Assembly: GCA_945907105.1 (NCBI GenBank)
Contig: CAMDSB010000019.1
Location: forward strand, 1-22,432
Direction of reading: 5' to 3'
DNA length: 22,432 nt
Source of the DNA: Rickettsia typhi
GTDB taxonomy: Bacteria; Pseudomonadota; Alphaproteobacteria; Rickettsiales; Rickettsiaceae
Shown: in pieces, positions 1-8,316 of the stretch
Layout: the number at the start of each line of letters is the position of its first letter
How positions within the stretch are numbered: the stretch's first letter is position 1
Program-made: the position numbers and the translations under genes
Notes under the pieces: generated by a model
Told to the model about the DNA's origin: nothing
What the model saw: the letters and a program-made list of their open reading frames with translations, nothing else
Database searches by the model: none

Positions 1-1187
1 CGCATACTCGAAAGCATATGAATACACATGCAATATAAATCTTCTTCATCGATTTGAATAAGAGTATCTCGTGGAAGCGATTCAATAATATTTTTTATTT
101 TCTTGGCGTTATAGCCATTCACAGGAAAATCAGATTCATCAAGAACATAACTCATTTTACCGCGCAAGATTGGGATACTCTTGATTGACTGAAAGTAAAT
201 TGCCGTTCCGTATAGCCCAAAAATAATAGTCCCCGTCCTGTATACACCATCTTCATCTATACGCTTTACAAGAATATAATCAACTAAAGCGTTCCTATGC
301 ACTGGTGATAGTTTGTTTATTTTACCAAGCATAACCAGCTTATTTTCATAATAATCACTACTAGAGAGTTCAATAATGGTAGAGATTTCTCCGAGATTAT
401 CTTGCCAAATCTCCTTTACACCCTCTTGACGTACTAAAGTCTTAGTTTTTAAATCAAAATCTGCTGATCCAAGAAAGGTAATATTATTCTTCTGCAGCCA
501 ATTCAAGAAATCTAATGTTTCTTCCGCTGGTAAATTCGCTTGTTCGTAGATATCTTTGTGATGAACGATATCGGTAGTAATGGCAATACTCTTATTAAGC
601 AGCGTTTGCCACGAATTATAAGTATAATCAACTAGATCAATTACGTTGTTTATTTCAGATTTTATTTCGAGCAATGTTTTTTTGTCAAACGCCCCCAGTA
701 TCTTGATATAGACAAGGTACTCATTGATGCCTCCTTCTCCTTTATCTGCAATATCTATTAAATTTCCTTTTTCATCACGAATGCTATTAATCACTGGATG
801 AAAAGTAAAAATAGTTTGTAACCCAAGTTTTGCAAGCAAGCTATTTAAGGAGTCGATGATAAATGGCCTATTTTCAGCAGCAATGAGAATAGTTATAGCC
901 GGATTATTCTTAAATTCATTTGCCAAAATCTCTATTTTACGCTTAAGTGGCTGACGATGTAGAAAAAAATCAAAAGCTTCGTGTGTGAAATCACCAAACA
1001 ATTCTATTTTATCTTTTGAACGATAATCAACAGGAATATAAGTAAGGAATTTACGTACAAATTTGGTGTATAAACCACCTTTACTCTCCGCATTTACTAT
1101 TTCAAGTATTTCAGAACTAAAGTCATTGATCCTACACTGCAGTTTGCTAAGAGCTAAAGACTTGTTGTGATTTGGGCTTTTAACCAT
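1..1187 (-). CDS. gdhB: NAD-specific glutamate dehydrogenase, N-terminal part (runs off window)
   Basis: I translated this frame from the minus strand; it is open from the ATG at 1187 to the window edge (395 codons), so the gene is cut at its 3' end. It begins MVKSPNHNKSLALSKLQCRI and contains an ACT-like segment (ITILIAAENRPFIIDSLNSL) typical of the long (about 1,600 aa) NAD-dependent glutamate dehydrogenases of alphaproteobacteria. The family oxidatively deaminates glutamate to 2-oxoglutarate, feeding amino-acid carbon into the TCA cycle, a main energy source for intracellular Rickettsiales. The catalytic domain lies outside the window, so activity cannot be judged. A weak AGGA lies 7-8 nt before the start. 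It is divergent from mnmE, with a 238-nt shared upstream region. Confidence 0.85.
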   Translation of the reverse strand, partial: MVKSPNHNKSLALSKLQCRINDFSSEILEIVNAESKGGLYTKFVRKFLTYIPVDYRSKDKIELFGDFTHEAFDFFLHRQPLKRKIEILANEFKNNPAITILIAAENRPFIIDSLNSLLAKLGLQTIFTFHPVINSIRDEKGNLIDIADKGEGGINEYLVYIKILGAFDKKTLLEIKSEINNVIDLVDYTYNSWQTLLNKSIAITTDIVHHKDIYEQANLPAEETLDFLNWLQKNNITFLGSADFDLKTKTLVRQEGVKEIWQDNLGEISTIIELSSSDYYENKLVMLGKINKLSPVHRNALVDYILVKRIDEDGVYRTGTIIFGLYGTAIYFQSIKSIPILRGKMSYVLDESDFPVNGYNAKKIKNIIESLPRDTLIQIDEEDLYCMCIHMLSSM

Positions 1188-1208
1188 AAAGATATCCTAA
1201 TAATGGCT

Positions 1209-1237
1209 TTGTATTAATTACAAACTAGAAGTATACT
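1209..1237 (+). promoter_or_regulatory. Candidate promoter for mnmE-xerC
   Basis: TTGTAT (1209-1214) and TATACT (1232-1237) are separated by 17 nt, a good sigma70 spacing. The -10 lies inside a small dyad, ACTAG (1224-1228) / CTAGT (1236-1240). The resulting leader to mnmE would be about 180 nt. The core AGTATACT is self-complementary, so a divergent promoter for the glutamate dehydrogenase gene is also possible, but I see no good -35 on that side. Confidence 0.45.
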
Positions 1238-1410
1238 AGTGCAAATGTCTCTTCCTTTCAATAGATTTGGATTAATAAACCTATTGCATAATTCATAAAT
1301 GAGTGAAGGATTTTTAGGAAAAATACAGGCAAACACAGCATCCTACATTTAGTACATGAGGAGCGGAGACAAATTTTGACAACAAAATTATCACTCAAAA
1401 TGGCTTATGC

Positions 1411-1417
1411 AGGAGGT
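1411..1417 (+). promoter_or_regulatory. Shine-Dalgarno AGGAGGT deciding the mnmE start
   Basis: A full AGGAGGT sits 8 nt before the ATG at 1426 and only 3 nt before the ATG at 1421. The 1421 ATG would encode only Met-Lys before TGA, so 1426 is the mnmE start. An upstream 9-codon frame (ATG 1400, TGA 1427-1429) overlaps the mnmE start by ATGA. Confidence 0.7.
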
Positions 1418-1425
1418 TTAATGAA

Positions 1426-2763
1426 ATGAATACTATTTTTGCACAAGCCTCAGCTCCAGGTAAAGCAGGAGTCTCTGTGTTTAGGATTTCTGGCCCAACT
1501 GCGCTTAAATCTTTAGCGCAACTCGTTTGTCAAACTAATCCCAAATTTGAACCTCGAAAATTGTATTTTAGAAAGATCTATAATCCTAAAAACAATCAAC
1601 AAATTGATGATGCTTTAGTCGTTTTTTTCAAAGGGGCTTCCAGTTTTACTGGCGAAGATTCTGTTGAAATCTATACTCATGGTAGTATCGCAGTAATAAA
1701 AATGATGCACCAAGTTTTGGAGTCTCTTGAGGATGTACGAATAGCTGAACCTGGCGAATTTGCTAAAAGAGCCTTTTTAAACGGTAAAATCGATCTAACA
1801 AGCGCAGAAGGGCTTGCCGATCTTATTGACGCAGAAACTGACTTGCAACTCAAGCAGGCAGTAGGACAACTCGGCGGAGGCCTTGAAAAAATATATGAAG
1901 GGTGGCGCTTAGAATTGCTAAAAATTATAAGCTTGGTTGAAGCATATATTGATTTTCCTGACGAAGATATTCCCGAAGAAACGATAAATGCAGTGCGCCA
2001 ATTGGTAGACCGCATAACCAATGAAATTAAGCTACATCTCGACGATAATCACCGGGGCGAAAGGCTTCGCAACGGCATAAAACTAGCGATAGTTGGCCGT
2101 CCCAATGTTGGTAAGTCTAGTTTGCTAAATTATTTGATGAAACGCGAAATAGCTATAGTTTCAAATATTGCAGGCACTACAAGAGACGTAATTGAGGGGC
2201 ATCTTGATATTGGAGGTTATCCGATCATATTACAAGATACAGCTGGAATTCACGACCACACAGAAGATGTAATTGAACAAGAAGGAATCAACCGAGCCTG
2301 GAATGCAGCAAAAAACTCAGATATTAAGATAATTATACATGATGCTTCAAGAATAAATGATATTAGTGGATATTTTAAGGATATAATAGATGCTAATACA
2401 ATTATAGTTCTCAATAAAATCGATCTAGTTTCTGGAACTTTACCCCACACTATCTATGGCCATAAACCAATCAATGTTTCGATCAAAAATGAACAAGGTC
2501 TTAATGAAATAATTGCAGAGATAGTGTCTATAGCTGATAAAATCGCTCGCCCATCCCAGTCACCTCAGATTACTAGAGCGCGCCATCGATCCCAGCTACA
2601 AAAAGCACTTGAGTATATGTCGAATTTCTCTTTAAATGATGATTTAGTACTCGCCGCTGAAGATTTGCGCATGACGATGAGAGCAATAAGTAATATTACT
2701 GGTAAAATTACTGTAGATGAGATCTTAGGTGAAATTTTTAGTAATTTTTGTATAGGCAAATAA
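1426..2763 (+). CDS. mnmE: tRNA uridine-5-carboxymethylaminomethyl modification GTPase MnmE
   Basis: MnmE works with MnmG to install the cmnm5 group on U34 of tRNAs reading two-fold degenerate codons, using a formyl-folate donor. The 445 aa match the normal length. The N-terminal folate-binding domain starts at MNTIFAQASAPGKAGVSV. The inserted GTPase domain carries GRPNVGKS (224-231), GTTRD (250-254), DTAG (271-274) and NKID (330-333). The protein ends in the catalytic C-terminal motif FCIGK (C442-K445). All motifs are intact, so it should be functional. mnmG is not in this window. It is the first gene of an apparent operon with xerC, whose start overlaps the mnmE stop by one base. Confidence 0.97.
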   Translation: MNTIFAQASAPGKAGVSVFRISGPTALKSLAQLVCQTNPKFEPRKLYFRKIYNPKNNQQIDDALVVFFKGASSFTGEDSVEIYTHGSIAVIKMMHQVLESLEDVRIAEPGEFAKRAFLNGKIDLTSAEGLADLIDAETDLQLKQAVGQLGGGLEKIYEGWRLELLKIISLVEAYIDFPDEDIPEETINAVRQLVDRITNEIKLHLDDNHRGERLRNGIKLAIVGRPNVGKSSLLNYLMKREIAIVSNIAGTTRDVIEGHLDIGGYPIILQDTAGIHDHTEDVIEQEGINRAWNAAKNSDIKIIIHDASRINDISGYFKDIIDANTIIVLNKIDLVSGTLPHTIYGHKPINVSIKNEQGLNEIIAEIVSIADKIARPSQSPQITRARHRSQLQKALEYMSNFSLNDDLVLAAEDLRMTMRAISNITGKITVDEILGEIFSNFCIGK

Positions 2764-3695
2764 TGATTATTATAGAAGATGTTTTACAAAAAATAACTAT
2801 CGGATGGCTTGAATATTTGTCTAAGCAAAGAGCATATTCAAAACACACAGCAGATTCATACCACAATGATTTAAATCATTTTCTAACATTTATAGGCCAT
2901 TACAACTCAGCCAACACTAGTTTAAACATGGTAAAATCAGTAGATATTCGACTTATCAGGAGTTGGTTATCAGCAAGACATCTTGATAAATACTGCGCAG
3001 CATCCAATGCGCGAGCTTTATCTTCAATCAAGAATTTTTATAGATTCCTCGAAAAAAAATATGATATTAATTGCCATGCCATATATACCGTACGTAGCCC
3101 CAAGAAACCAAAGACTCTACCGAAAGCTTTAACTAAGGTTGAAACCAATACTGCTATTGAAAATATACAAATGCTTGGCGAAGAAGAATGGATTCATCTT
3201 AGGAATAAAGCTCTGCTAACGCTTATTTATGCCAGTGGCCTTAGGGTCTCCGAAGCACTTTCCATAACGCGCAAACATATTGATAATCATGAATTTATAA
3301 AAATATTGGGTAAGGGTAATAAAGAACGTCTAATACCTTGGATCCAGGAATCAAGGATTTTGGTAGAAAAATACTTAAATTCTATACCATTTACTATAGA
3401 GAATGACGAGCCTGTATTCCTAGGGAAGCTAGGCCGCCCATTACAAAGAGCAGTTTTTAATAGAGAATTAATTCATCTAAGACGACTGCTGGGTTTACCC
3501 GAATATTTAAGTTCTCATGCGTTCAGGCATAGCTTTGCCACTCATCTGCTAGAAAACGGAGCCGATCTCCGATCCATCCAAGAGTTACTAGGCCACCAAA
3601 GTCTTTCTACAACTCAAAGATATACAAAAATTAATCAACTACATCTTGAATCTGTATACGAGAAAGCCCACCCTGGATCCAAAGAAAGTTTTTAA
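2763..3695 (+). CDS. xerC: Site-specific tyrosine recombinase XerC
   Basis: This tyrosine recombinase resolves chromosome dimers at dif together with XerD. The ATG at 2763 overlaps the mnmE TAA (TAATG), giving a 310-aa protein, the usual size; an ATG at 2748 in the same frame would overlap mnmE by 16 nt and is less likely. An N-terminal SAM-like core-binding domain (about 10-105) precedes the catalytic domain. Catalytic residues are R161 (SGLRVSEAL), K184 (GKGNKER), H252 and R255 (HAFRHS), H278 (LLGHQS) and Y287 (TQRYT). The C-terminal VYEKAHPG resembles XerC (VYDAAHPRA in E. coli) more than XerD, which is why I call it XerC. The XerC/XerD assignment is likely but not certain. Confidence 0.88.
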   Translation: MIIIEDVLQKITIGWLEYLSKQRAYSKHTADSYHNDLNHFLTFIGHYNSANTSLNMVKSVDIRLIRSWLSARHLDKYCAASNARALSSIKNFYRFLEKKYDINCHAIYTVRSPKKPKTLPKALTKVETNTAIENIQMLGEEEWIHLRNKALLTLIYASGLRVSEALSITRKHIDNHEFIKILGKGNKERLIPWIQESRILVEKYLNSIPFTIENDEPVFLGKLGRPLQRAVFNRELIHLRRLLGLPEYLSSHAFRHSFATHLLENGADLRSIQELLGHQSLSTTQRYTKINQLHLESVYEKAHPGSKESF

Positions 3696-3705
3696 CAAAA
3701 TATTC

Positions 3706-3735
3706 TTGCGTTAACTTTTGCTTATGCGCTATATT
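3706..3735 (+). promoter_or_regulatory. Candidate dksA promoter
   Basis: TTGCGT (3706-3711) and TATATT (3730-3735) are 18 nt apart, in the 75-nt gap after xerC. The leader to the dksA ATG would be about 30 nt and contains AAAGGGGAA as the ribosome-binding site. Confidence 0.5.
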
Positions 3736-3770
3736 GAGTTTTATGCGAAACCATTTTAAAGGGGAACATT

Positions 3771-4205
3771 ATGGAGAAAATTATTTTACCAGTAGGTTAT
3801 AAGCCTTCCGAAGACGAAGAATACATGAACTCAATGCAGCTTGAATATTTTAAACAAAAATTACAAACTTGGAGAGAAGAATTGCTAGAGGAGTCCCGCG
3901 ATACTCTTGATCACTTAAAAGAGGAGAATTGGAATGAACCTGATCTTACTGACCGAGCAAGTGTTGAAACGGAAACAAGCATTGAACTGAGAACTAGAGA
4001 TCGTTATAGAAAATTAATCGATAAGATTGAGCACACAATCGTAAAGATAAATAAAAACGATTATGGTTACTGCGAAGAAACTGGTGAAAAAATCGGCCTC
4101 AGACGCCTTGAAGCCAGACCAGTAGCTACTCTGTGCATCGAAGCTCAAATGCGCCACGAAAATTATGAAAAAACGCATTTAGACGAAGACAAAATTGATG
4201 CATAA
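3771..4205 (+). CDS. dksA: RNA polymerase-binding transcription factor DksA
   Basis: DksA binds the RNA polymerase secondary channel and tunes initiation, often with ppGpp. The 144-aa protein has the expected order: an N-terminal segment, a coiled coil (about 25-95) whose tip carries the functional D61-R-A63 (LTDRAS), then a zinc-finger-like module YGYCEETGEKIGLRRLEARP. Only C101 and C122 remain of the four Cys of E. coli DksA; Thr104 and Ala125 replace the others. Alphaproteobacterial DksA proteins commonly have this CEETGE form, so it need not mean loss of function. It has its own promoter and a strong ribosome-binding site 5-6 nt upstream, and probably a terminator downstream. Confidence 0.93.
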   Translation: MEKIILPVGYKPSEDEEYMNSMQLEYFKQKLQTWREELLEESRDTLDHLKEENWNEPDLTDRASVETETSIELRTRDRYRKLIDKIEHTIVKINKNDYGYCEETGEKIGLRRLEARPVATLCIEAQMRHENYEKTHLDEDKIDA

Positions 4206-4213
4206 GAAGATTA

Positions 4214-4257
4214 CCTGGCATACTCAACCTATTTTTATCTGTATGACCAGGAATTTT
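4214..4257 (+). terminator. Possible terminator after dksA
   Basis: CCTGGCATAC (4214-4223) pairs with GTATG-A-CCAGG (4241-4251, one bulged A), a 10-bp stem with a 17-nt loop, followed by AATTTTCT. The T tract is short, so rho-independent termination is plausible but may be weak. Confidence 0.4.
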
Positions 4258-4326
4258 CTCCTTCACTAAAATCCTAACAAGTCCTAATAGTAAGGTATAA
4301 AACTGATAAAAATTGAGGAAACCAAA

Positions 4327-4911
4327 GTGTATAATCAAGGCAAATCTTATGATACCATTGCAGCTGGATTTGCCCAAATGAGAGATTCTTTTAACACTGA
4401 ACAAAAATATCTAGATGCTCTAATCGAACACTTACCTAAGAAGTCACATATTCTTGATATAGGTTGTGGATCCGGCTTTCCTATAGCCACTTATTTAATT
4501 GAAAGAAATTTCCAAGTTACTGGCGTTGATGGATCTCAAGAATTACTCAGTATTGCTAAAACAAAATGTCCAAAAATGATAAGTATTTATGGGGATGTTC
4601 GTACAATTGTACTAAACAAAACATTTGACGCCATTGTAGAATGGTGGTGTCTTTTTCATCTCCCTAAAACAGATCATAGAAAAATGATTCAACGTTTTTT
4701 TAAATGGCTAAAACCAGACGGGATACTAGAATTTACAACCGGCAATGCGGAATATGAACATATGAGTAGTGACATGCTTAATCAAGAGCTTCATTTTTAC
4801 AGCCTTGCTCCTAGCACTTACGAGTATTATCTTAAAGAACAAGGCTTTAAAATTTTGTTAAAAGAAAGTGATCAAGAACATCACTTAGTTTGGATAGCAA
4901 AAAAAATTTGA
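4327..4911 (+). CDS. Class I SAM-dependent methyltransferase, substrate unknown
   Basis: The 194-aa protein has a Rossmann-type methyltransferase core. Motif I is LDIGCGSGFP (about 43-52), the acidic end of beta-2 is VTGVDGS, and the motif IV region reads VEWWCLFHLP. It looks like a small stand-alone methyltransferase of the methyltransferase-11/25 type; nothing in the sequence indicates the substrate. The start is GTG at 4327, supported by GAGGAA (4315-4320) 6 nt upstream and by the N-terminal YDTIAAGFAQM, typical of where this fold begins. It stands alone on the plus strand after dksA and converges with the PBP4 gene, with only 17 nt between the two stops. Confidence 0.85.
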   Translation: MYNQGKSYDTIAAGFAQMRDSFNTEQKYLDALIEHLPKKSHILDIGCGSGFPIATYLIERNFQVTGVDGSQELLSIAKTKCPKMISIYGDVRTIVLNKTFDAIVEWWCLFHLPKTDHRKMIQRFFKWLKPDGILEFTTGNAEYEHMSSDMLNQELHFYSLAPSTYEYYLKEQGFKILLKESDQEHHLVWIAKKI

Positions 4912-4928
4912 TTAATGCCTAATTGATA

Positions 4929-6278
4929 TCACTTACTCACTAATTTAATAATATCTTCTTCTAATTTGTGATAGTGCTGACGATCTTGGTAAAAATTATT
5001 GGCCATAATCACGAAGCTATGAAGTTCTTTTTTAGAATTATAGAAATAACCTACTAATGCAGTGACCCCTGTTAAAGAACCGGTTTTAGCGTAAATATCA
5101 TAATTATCAAAACGTTCATTCAGCGTAGAATCGTCACTAGGAGCAGCAAGAATTGATTTTACCAGTTCAAATTTTTTACTTTTAGCCACTGCTTTCAAAA
5201 CACTATCAAATTGATTCACTGTCAACAAATTTTGTCTTGAAATACCAGAGCCATCTCTTAAATCTGATTTTGTTAAATCAACATTAAATTTCTGGGCAAC
5301 AACCTCTTTCAATTTAGCTGCAGCCCAGTCCCACTCAGTGAGACCATGCTCGGAAGCAAACTGAGCTAAAAAATAATCCATCATAAAATTATCAGATTTT
5401 TTTATAGCCTGAGCCGCAAGATCTTTGATATTTTTGGGTAAAGAAGCTACTGTTTTCGCATCCTTTACTTTATCACTACTAAATAGTATTTTTCCTTTTA
5501 ATACTATCCTATGGTTGGTAAGTTGTTTTTCTAAATAGTACTTAACTTGAGACAAATTATCATTTGCAACTGCAGCAATCGTTACTGGCCCGGTAGACTT
5601 ACTTAAAGTGCCTTTAATAATATATTTGTTATCTTCTATATTCACACGAAGCCTGTCATTCTCATTTTCAGCTATGGTCTTAGCTTCATTAATTATGGTA
5701 TAGGGGAAATTCTTGGCAGGATTAATTTTTATACTGCCGCCTAAATTTCCTGGTGCAACGTCTAACTTGCTGCAATTCTTATTCACATGAGTCAACGTTA
5801 CCGGGGCACCATAACAATATACAGAGTCGCTAATTGTTTTATCTCTTATAATTGGTGGTACAGAAAATTTATTATCCACAATATAAATATTTCCTTTTAT
5901 ATTTTTGCTTGAATGCGTGGAAAGCTCAGCAACTAAATATTCAAGGTCATCAATTCCAAAATTTGGGTCATGAATATCGAGGTAATAATCTTGGTTTTTA
6001 TGCAAAAAACTACTAGTAAAATTGTAATTTTCATCAAAATGCTCAAGAATAGATACAATCGTAACAAACTTTAATGTACTGGCTGGAATAAAATATCTAT
6101 CAGCATTTTTTTCAAAAATGACTTTTTCTTGATCTAAATTGGTAATTTTTATACCGATATTCAAGTTTGGGTCAGCCCGCTCTATTAGCTGATCCATTTC
6201 ACTATGAATATCATATGCTGCCCCAACCGTGTAAGGTAGCAAAGTCATTATTATTAGAGCTATTATGCCAATTCTCAT
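4929..6278 (-). CDS. dacB: D-alanyl-D-alanine carboxypeptidase/endopeptidase (PBP4, peptidase S13)
   Basis: This periplasmic S13 enzyme removes terminal D-Ala or cuts peptidoglycan cross-links. The 449-aa precursor has a signal peptide (residues 1-20, hydrophobic, ending VGA-A). The active-site motifs are in order: S67-T-L-K70 (nucleophile Ser67), S295-D-N297, and K398-T-G400. A DGSG motif (342-345) and the long insert between the first two motifs are typical of PBP4. All catalytic residues are present. Its start overlaps the stop of the upstream permease by four bases (6275-6278), so translation is probably coupled. Its presence implies the organism keeps a peptidoglycan-like wall or remodels one. 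Confidence 0.9.
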   Translation of the reverse strand: MRIGIIALIIMTLLPYTVGAAYDIHSEMDQLIERADPNLNIGIKITNLDQEKVIFEKNADRYFIPASTLKFVTIVSILEHFDENYNFTSSFLHKNQDYYLDIHDPNFGIDDLEYLVAELSTHSSKNIKGNIYIVDNKFSVPPIIRDKTISDSVYCYGAPVTLTHVNKNCSKLDVAPGNLGGSIKINPAKNFPYTIINEAKTIAENENDRLRVNIEDNKYIIKGTLSKSTGPVTIAAVANDNLSQVKYYLEKQLTNHRIVLKGKILFSSDKVKDAKTVASLPKNIKDLAAQAIKKSDNFMMDYFLAQFASEHGLTEWDWAAAKLKEVVAQKFNVDLTKSDLRDGSGISRQNLLTVNQFDSVLKAVAKSKKFELVKSILAAPSDDSTLNERFDNYDIYAKTGSLTGVTALVGYFYNSKKELHSFVIMANNFYQDRQHYHKLEEDIIKLVSK

Positions 6279-7534
6279 AGTTTTCTTGCCTTTTGTTGTA
6301 TTCGTGCATGAATAATAGTACTGATTCCCATTACAGTAAATCCAACTACTGCCAAAGATATAGCTATTGGAATAATTGAAATACTGGTGACAAAAGCTTC
6401 AGAACTATATGATTTTACACCCTCAATCAAAACGCCATCCCATGATTTTTCTAAACTCATACCAATAGCATTGTGAAATACCCAACCAAATGTCATGATT
6501 ATCATATTTGCAACGGCTGCAGCCATGCCGCTTCTTTCTTCAGAAACGTAAGTTGCTATCTTAGAAATAATCACTACTTGATAAGCACAAAATATACCAG
6601 TAACTAAGCATATATAATAAAGCGATTTTTCACTAGCACCACCGCTTAACATATATATAAAACATACAATCATCCCTATACCCGAAGCTATAGTTACTCC
6701 AAGATAAAGCCTTGTTTTATCAGCAATATATGGCAAAATAATACATCCCATAAACATACCGAATAATATGGATAAAGTTAAGGAATCTGCCGTTGTCTTT
6801 TCAATACCATAAACTGCCAGCATAAAAGCGCTACCCCATGCGTCAGCAAATCCTTCAAGAGGACCAACCATAAAACCAGCAAACAAACTGGCAAATAGTA
6901 GTTTATAATTACAAATAACTGCCCTTATATCCGTCCAAATGTCACTACGAGAAACTTCTTGAGCGGATTTTGGCATTATCATATAAGTAATAACTGCCAG
7001 CGCAATGCCGGAGCATATCAGTATGTTAATTGTTGCATCAATACCGATTGATTTTATAACACTCGCAAGTGGAGTTCCGACATATACTACAGTAATTAAG
7101 CTAGCAGATACGGTAAAGCCAAGCATCCTAGCAAATTTATCCGGATATATTATACGAAAGATCTGCAACGCTCCAACTATCGCAGCAGAAGAACCAATAC
7201 CTGTAAGCGCCCTTCCAATAACCACACTTCCCCAATAATCAAAGTATACCAGAGGGATAAGACCACTAGCAGTCAATGCTATGCATAAAGAAAGGATTTT
7301 TTTACCACCAAATCTAGTCAGCAGCACGCCAATTGGTATGTGAACAGCAATATATCCAATATAGTATATACCAGCAAAAGATCCAAATTCAGCAGCACCC
7401 ACCTGATACTTGCTCATAATATCGGGCATAATGATATTAGGTAACATCCTAAGCACGTACTGATAACAGTAAAACAACGTTAAACTTAACCACACCAACA
7501 TCGAGACAAATTTATTTTTCTCTTCAACTCTCAT
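6275..7534 (-). CDS. Major facilitator superfamily permease
   Basis: This is a polytopic inner-membrane transporter with about 12 hydrophobic segments and no soluble domain. The loop 2-3 signature is recognisable as GVLLTRFGGKK (about 69-79, start at 7534), with Thr where motif A usually has Asp. The helix-4 region carries GRALTGIGSS. A start at 7555 adds seven residues but has no ribosome-binding site. I chose the ATG at 7534 because AAAGGA lies 6 nt upstream; this gives 419 aa. The substrate cannot be told from sequence. Coupling to the PBP4 gene hints at cell-wall fragment or amino-acid transport, but that is an inference only. Confidence 0.85.
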   Translation of the reverse strand: MRVEEKNKFVSMLVWLSLTLFYCYQYVLRMLPNIIMPDIMSKYQVGAAEFGSFAGIYYIGYIAVHIPIGVLLTRFGGKKILSLCIALTASGLIPLVYFDYWGSVVIGRALTGIGSSAAIVGALQIFRIIYPDKFARMLGFTVSASLITVVYVGTPLASVIKSIGIDATINILICSGIALAVITYMIMPKSAQEVSRSDIWTDIRAVICNYKLLFASLFAGFMVGPLEGFADAWGSAFMLAVYGIEKTTADSLTLSILFGMFMGCIILPYIADKTRLYLGVTIASGIGMIVCFIYMLSGGASEKSLYYICLVTGIFCAYQVVIISKIATYVSEERSGMAAAVANMIIMTFGWVFHNAIGMSLEKSWDGVLIEGVKSYSSEAFVTSISIIPIAISLAVVGFTVMGISTIIHARIQQKARKL

Positions 7535-7848
7535 ATTTTTTCCTTTATTAATCATATACTTTAAGCGACATTATAAACATCACTCACAAAAAAACATAAT
7601 AAAAATTAGTAATAGGGAATATATGATGGCTACGCCGCCAGTAGAACTGCCAGAATGAGAAATTTATGGTTGGAATTAGACACCATATCCATTTTATTCT
7701 TAAAACCTTAAGAGATTAAAAATATGTAACGACCAAGGCTAACACCTTATCACAAAATAGTCAAAAAGCAGGGGAATAAAAATCTCATTATTAAATTGTC
7801 ATTGAAGGAGTAGTGGGCTAGATCGTTGGGGCGACGCACCCAATAATG
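7535..7848. other. Gene-poor stretch between permease and XRE gene
   Basis: I find no convincing gene or RNA in this stretch of just over 300 nt. On the minus strand a perfect TATAAT (7575 to 7570) lies 35 nt before the permease ATG, but its -35 (TATGTT) is poor. Two patches are richer in G+C than the rest: about 7626-7652, and 7825-7842, which folds as TTGGG-GC / GC-A-CCCAA with a GAC triloop. They may be remnants of a decayed repeat or gene; I do not recognise them. Confidence 0.5.
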
Positions 7849-8262
7849 CTAAGCCATCGTCTTGACTAATTCAGTAATTTTTTTTCTACTTTGTAAGCTT
7901 TTAATCTCACTAAACGCTTTAATAAGGGAGACTATTTCTTTTTCTGTAACATTATTAGAATCTTCTGCCTCATATTTAGCATCTTCTTCAGCAAAAGCAT
8001 TCGCGATTATTTCGCTCTCATCACTCTGTTCATAAAAGTAAGTAATTGGGACTTTTAGAAATTTTGCTATTGTAAATAACTTCCCGCTTGATATTCGATT
8101 GGTTGCTTTTTCATATTTTTGGACTTGCTGAATACTAACGTCTACAGCCTTACCTATGTCCTGCTGGCTCATTCCCAGCAGTACCCTTCTCATTTTTAAA
8201 CGTCTACTAACTAACTTATCAACATTATCAGCTTTACCCTTTGACTCAGCTTGATCAAACAT
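7849..8262 (-). CDS. XRE-family (Cro/C1) helix-turn-helix regulator
   Basis: The 137-aa protein has a clear XRE domain at about 20-78: RLKMRRVLLGMSQQDIGKAV, then the recognition-helix region VSIQQVQKYEKATNRIS, then KLFTIAKFLKVPITYFYEQ. An acidic linker (about 80-108) and a helical C-terminus follow. It resembles the short XRE regulators kept in reduced Rickettsiales genomes; EcxR of Ehrlichia, which controls type IV secretion genes, is one such protein, but sequence alone does not establish the same role. No Shine-Dalgarno is visible before the ATG at 8262, and an in-frame stop lies four codons upstream, so the start is not far off. It follows lnt by 54 nt and may be cotranscribed with it. 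Confidence 0.88.
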   Translation of the reverse strand: MFDQAESKGKADNVDKLVSRRLKMRRVLLGMSQQDIGKAVDVSIQQVQKYEKATNRISSGKLFTIAKFLKVPITYFYEQSDESEIIANAFAEEDAKYEAEDSNNVTEKEIVSLIKAFSEIKSLQSRKKITELVKTMA

Positions 8263-8316
8263 ATAGATACATCAACACTACAATAACCTTAAACCCATTT
8301 CACCCACAGGGTACTA

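Noticed and set aside
2748..2762. Upstream ATG extending XerC by five residues
   Set aside because: It would overlap mnmE by 16 nt; the TAATG junction at 2761-2765 is the better coupled start.
4068..4160. DksA zinc finger with only two of four Cys
   Set aside because: The CEETGE form is common in alphaproteobacterial DksA, so it is not evidence of a novel or broken protein.
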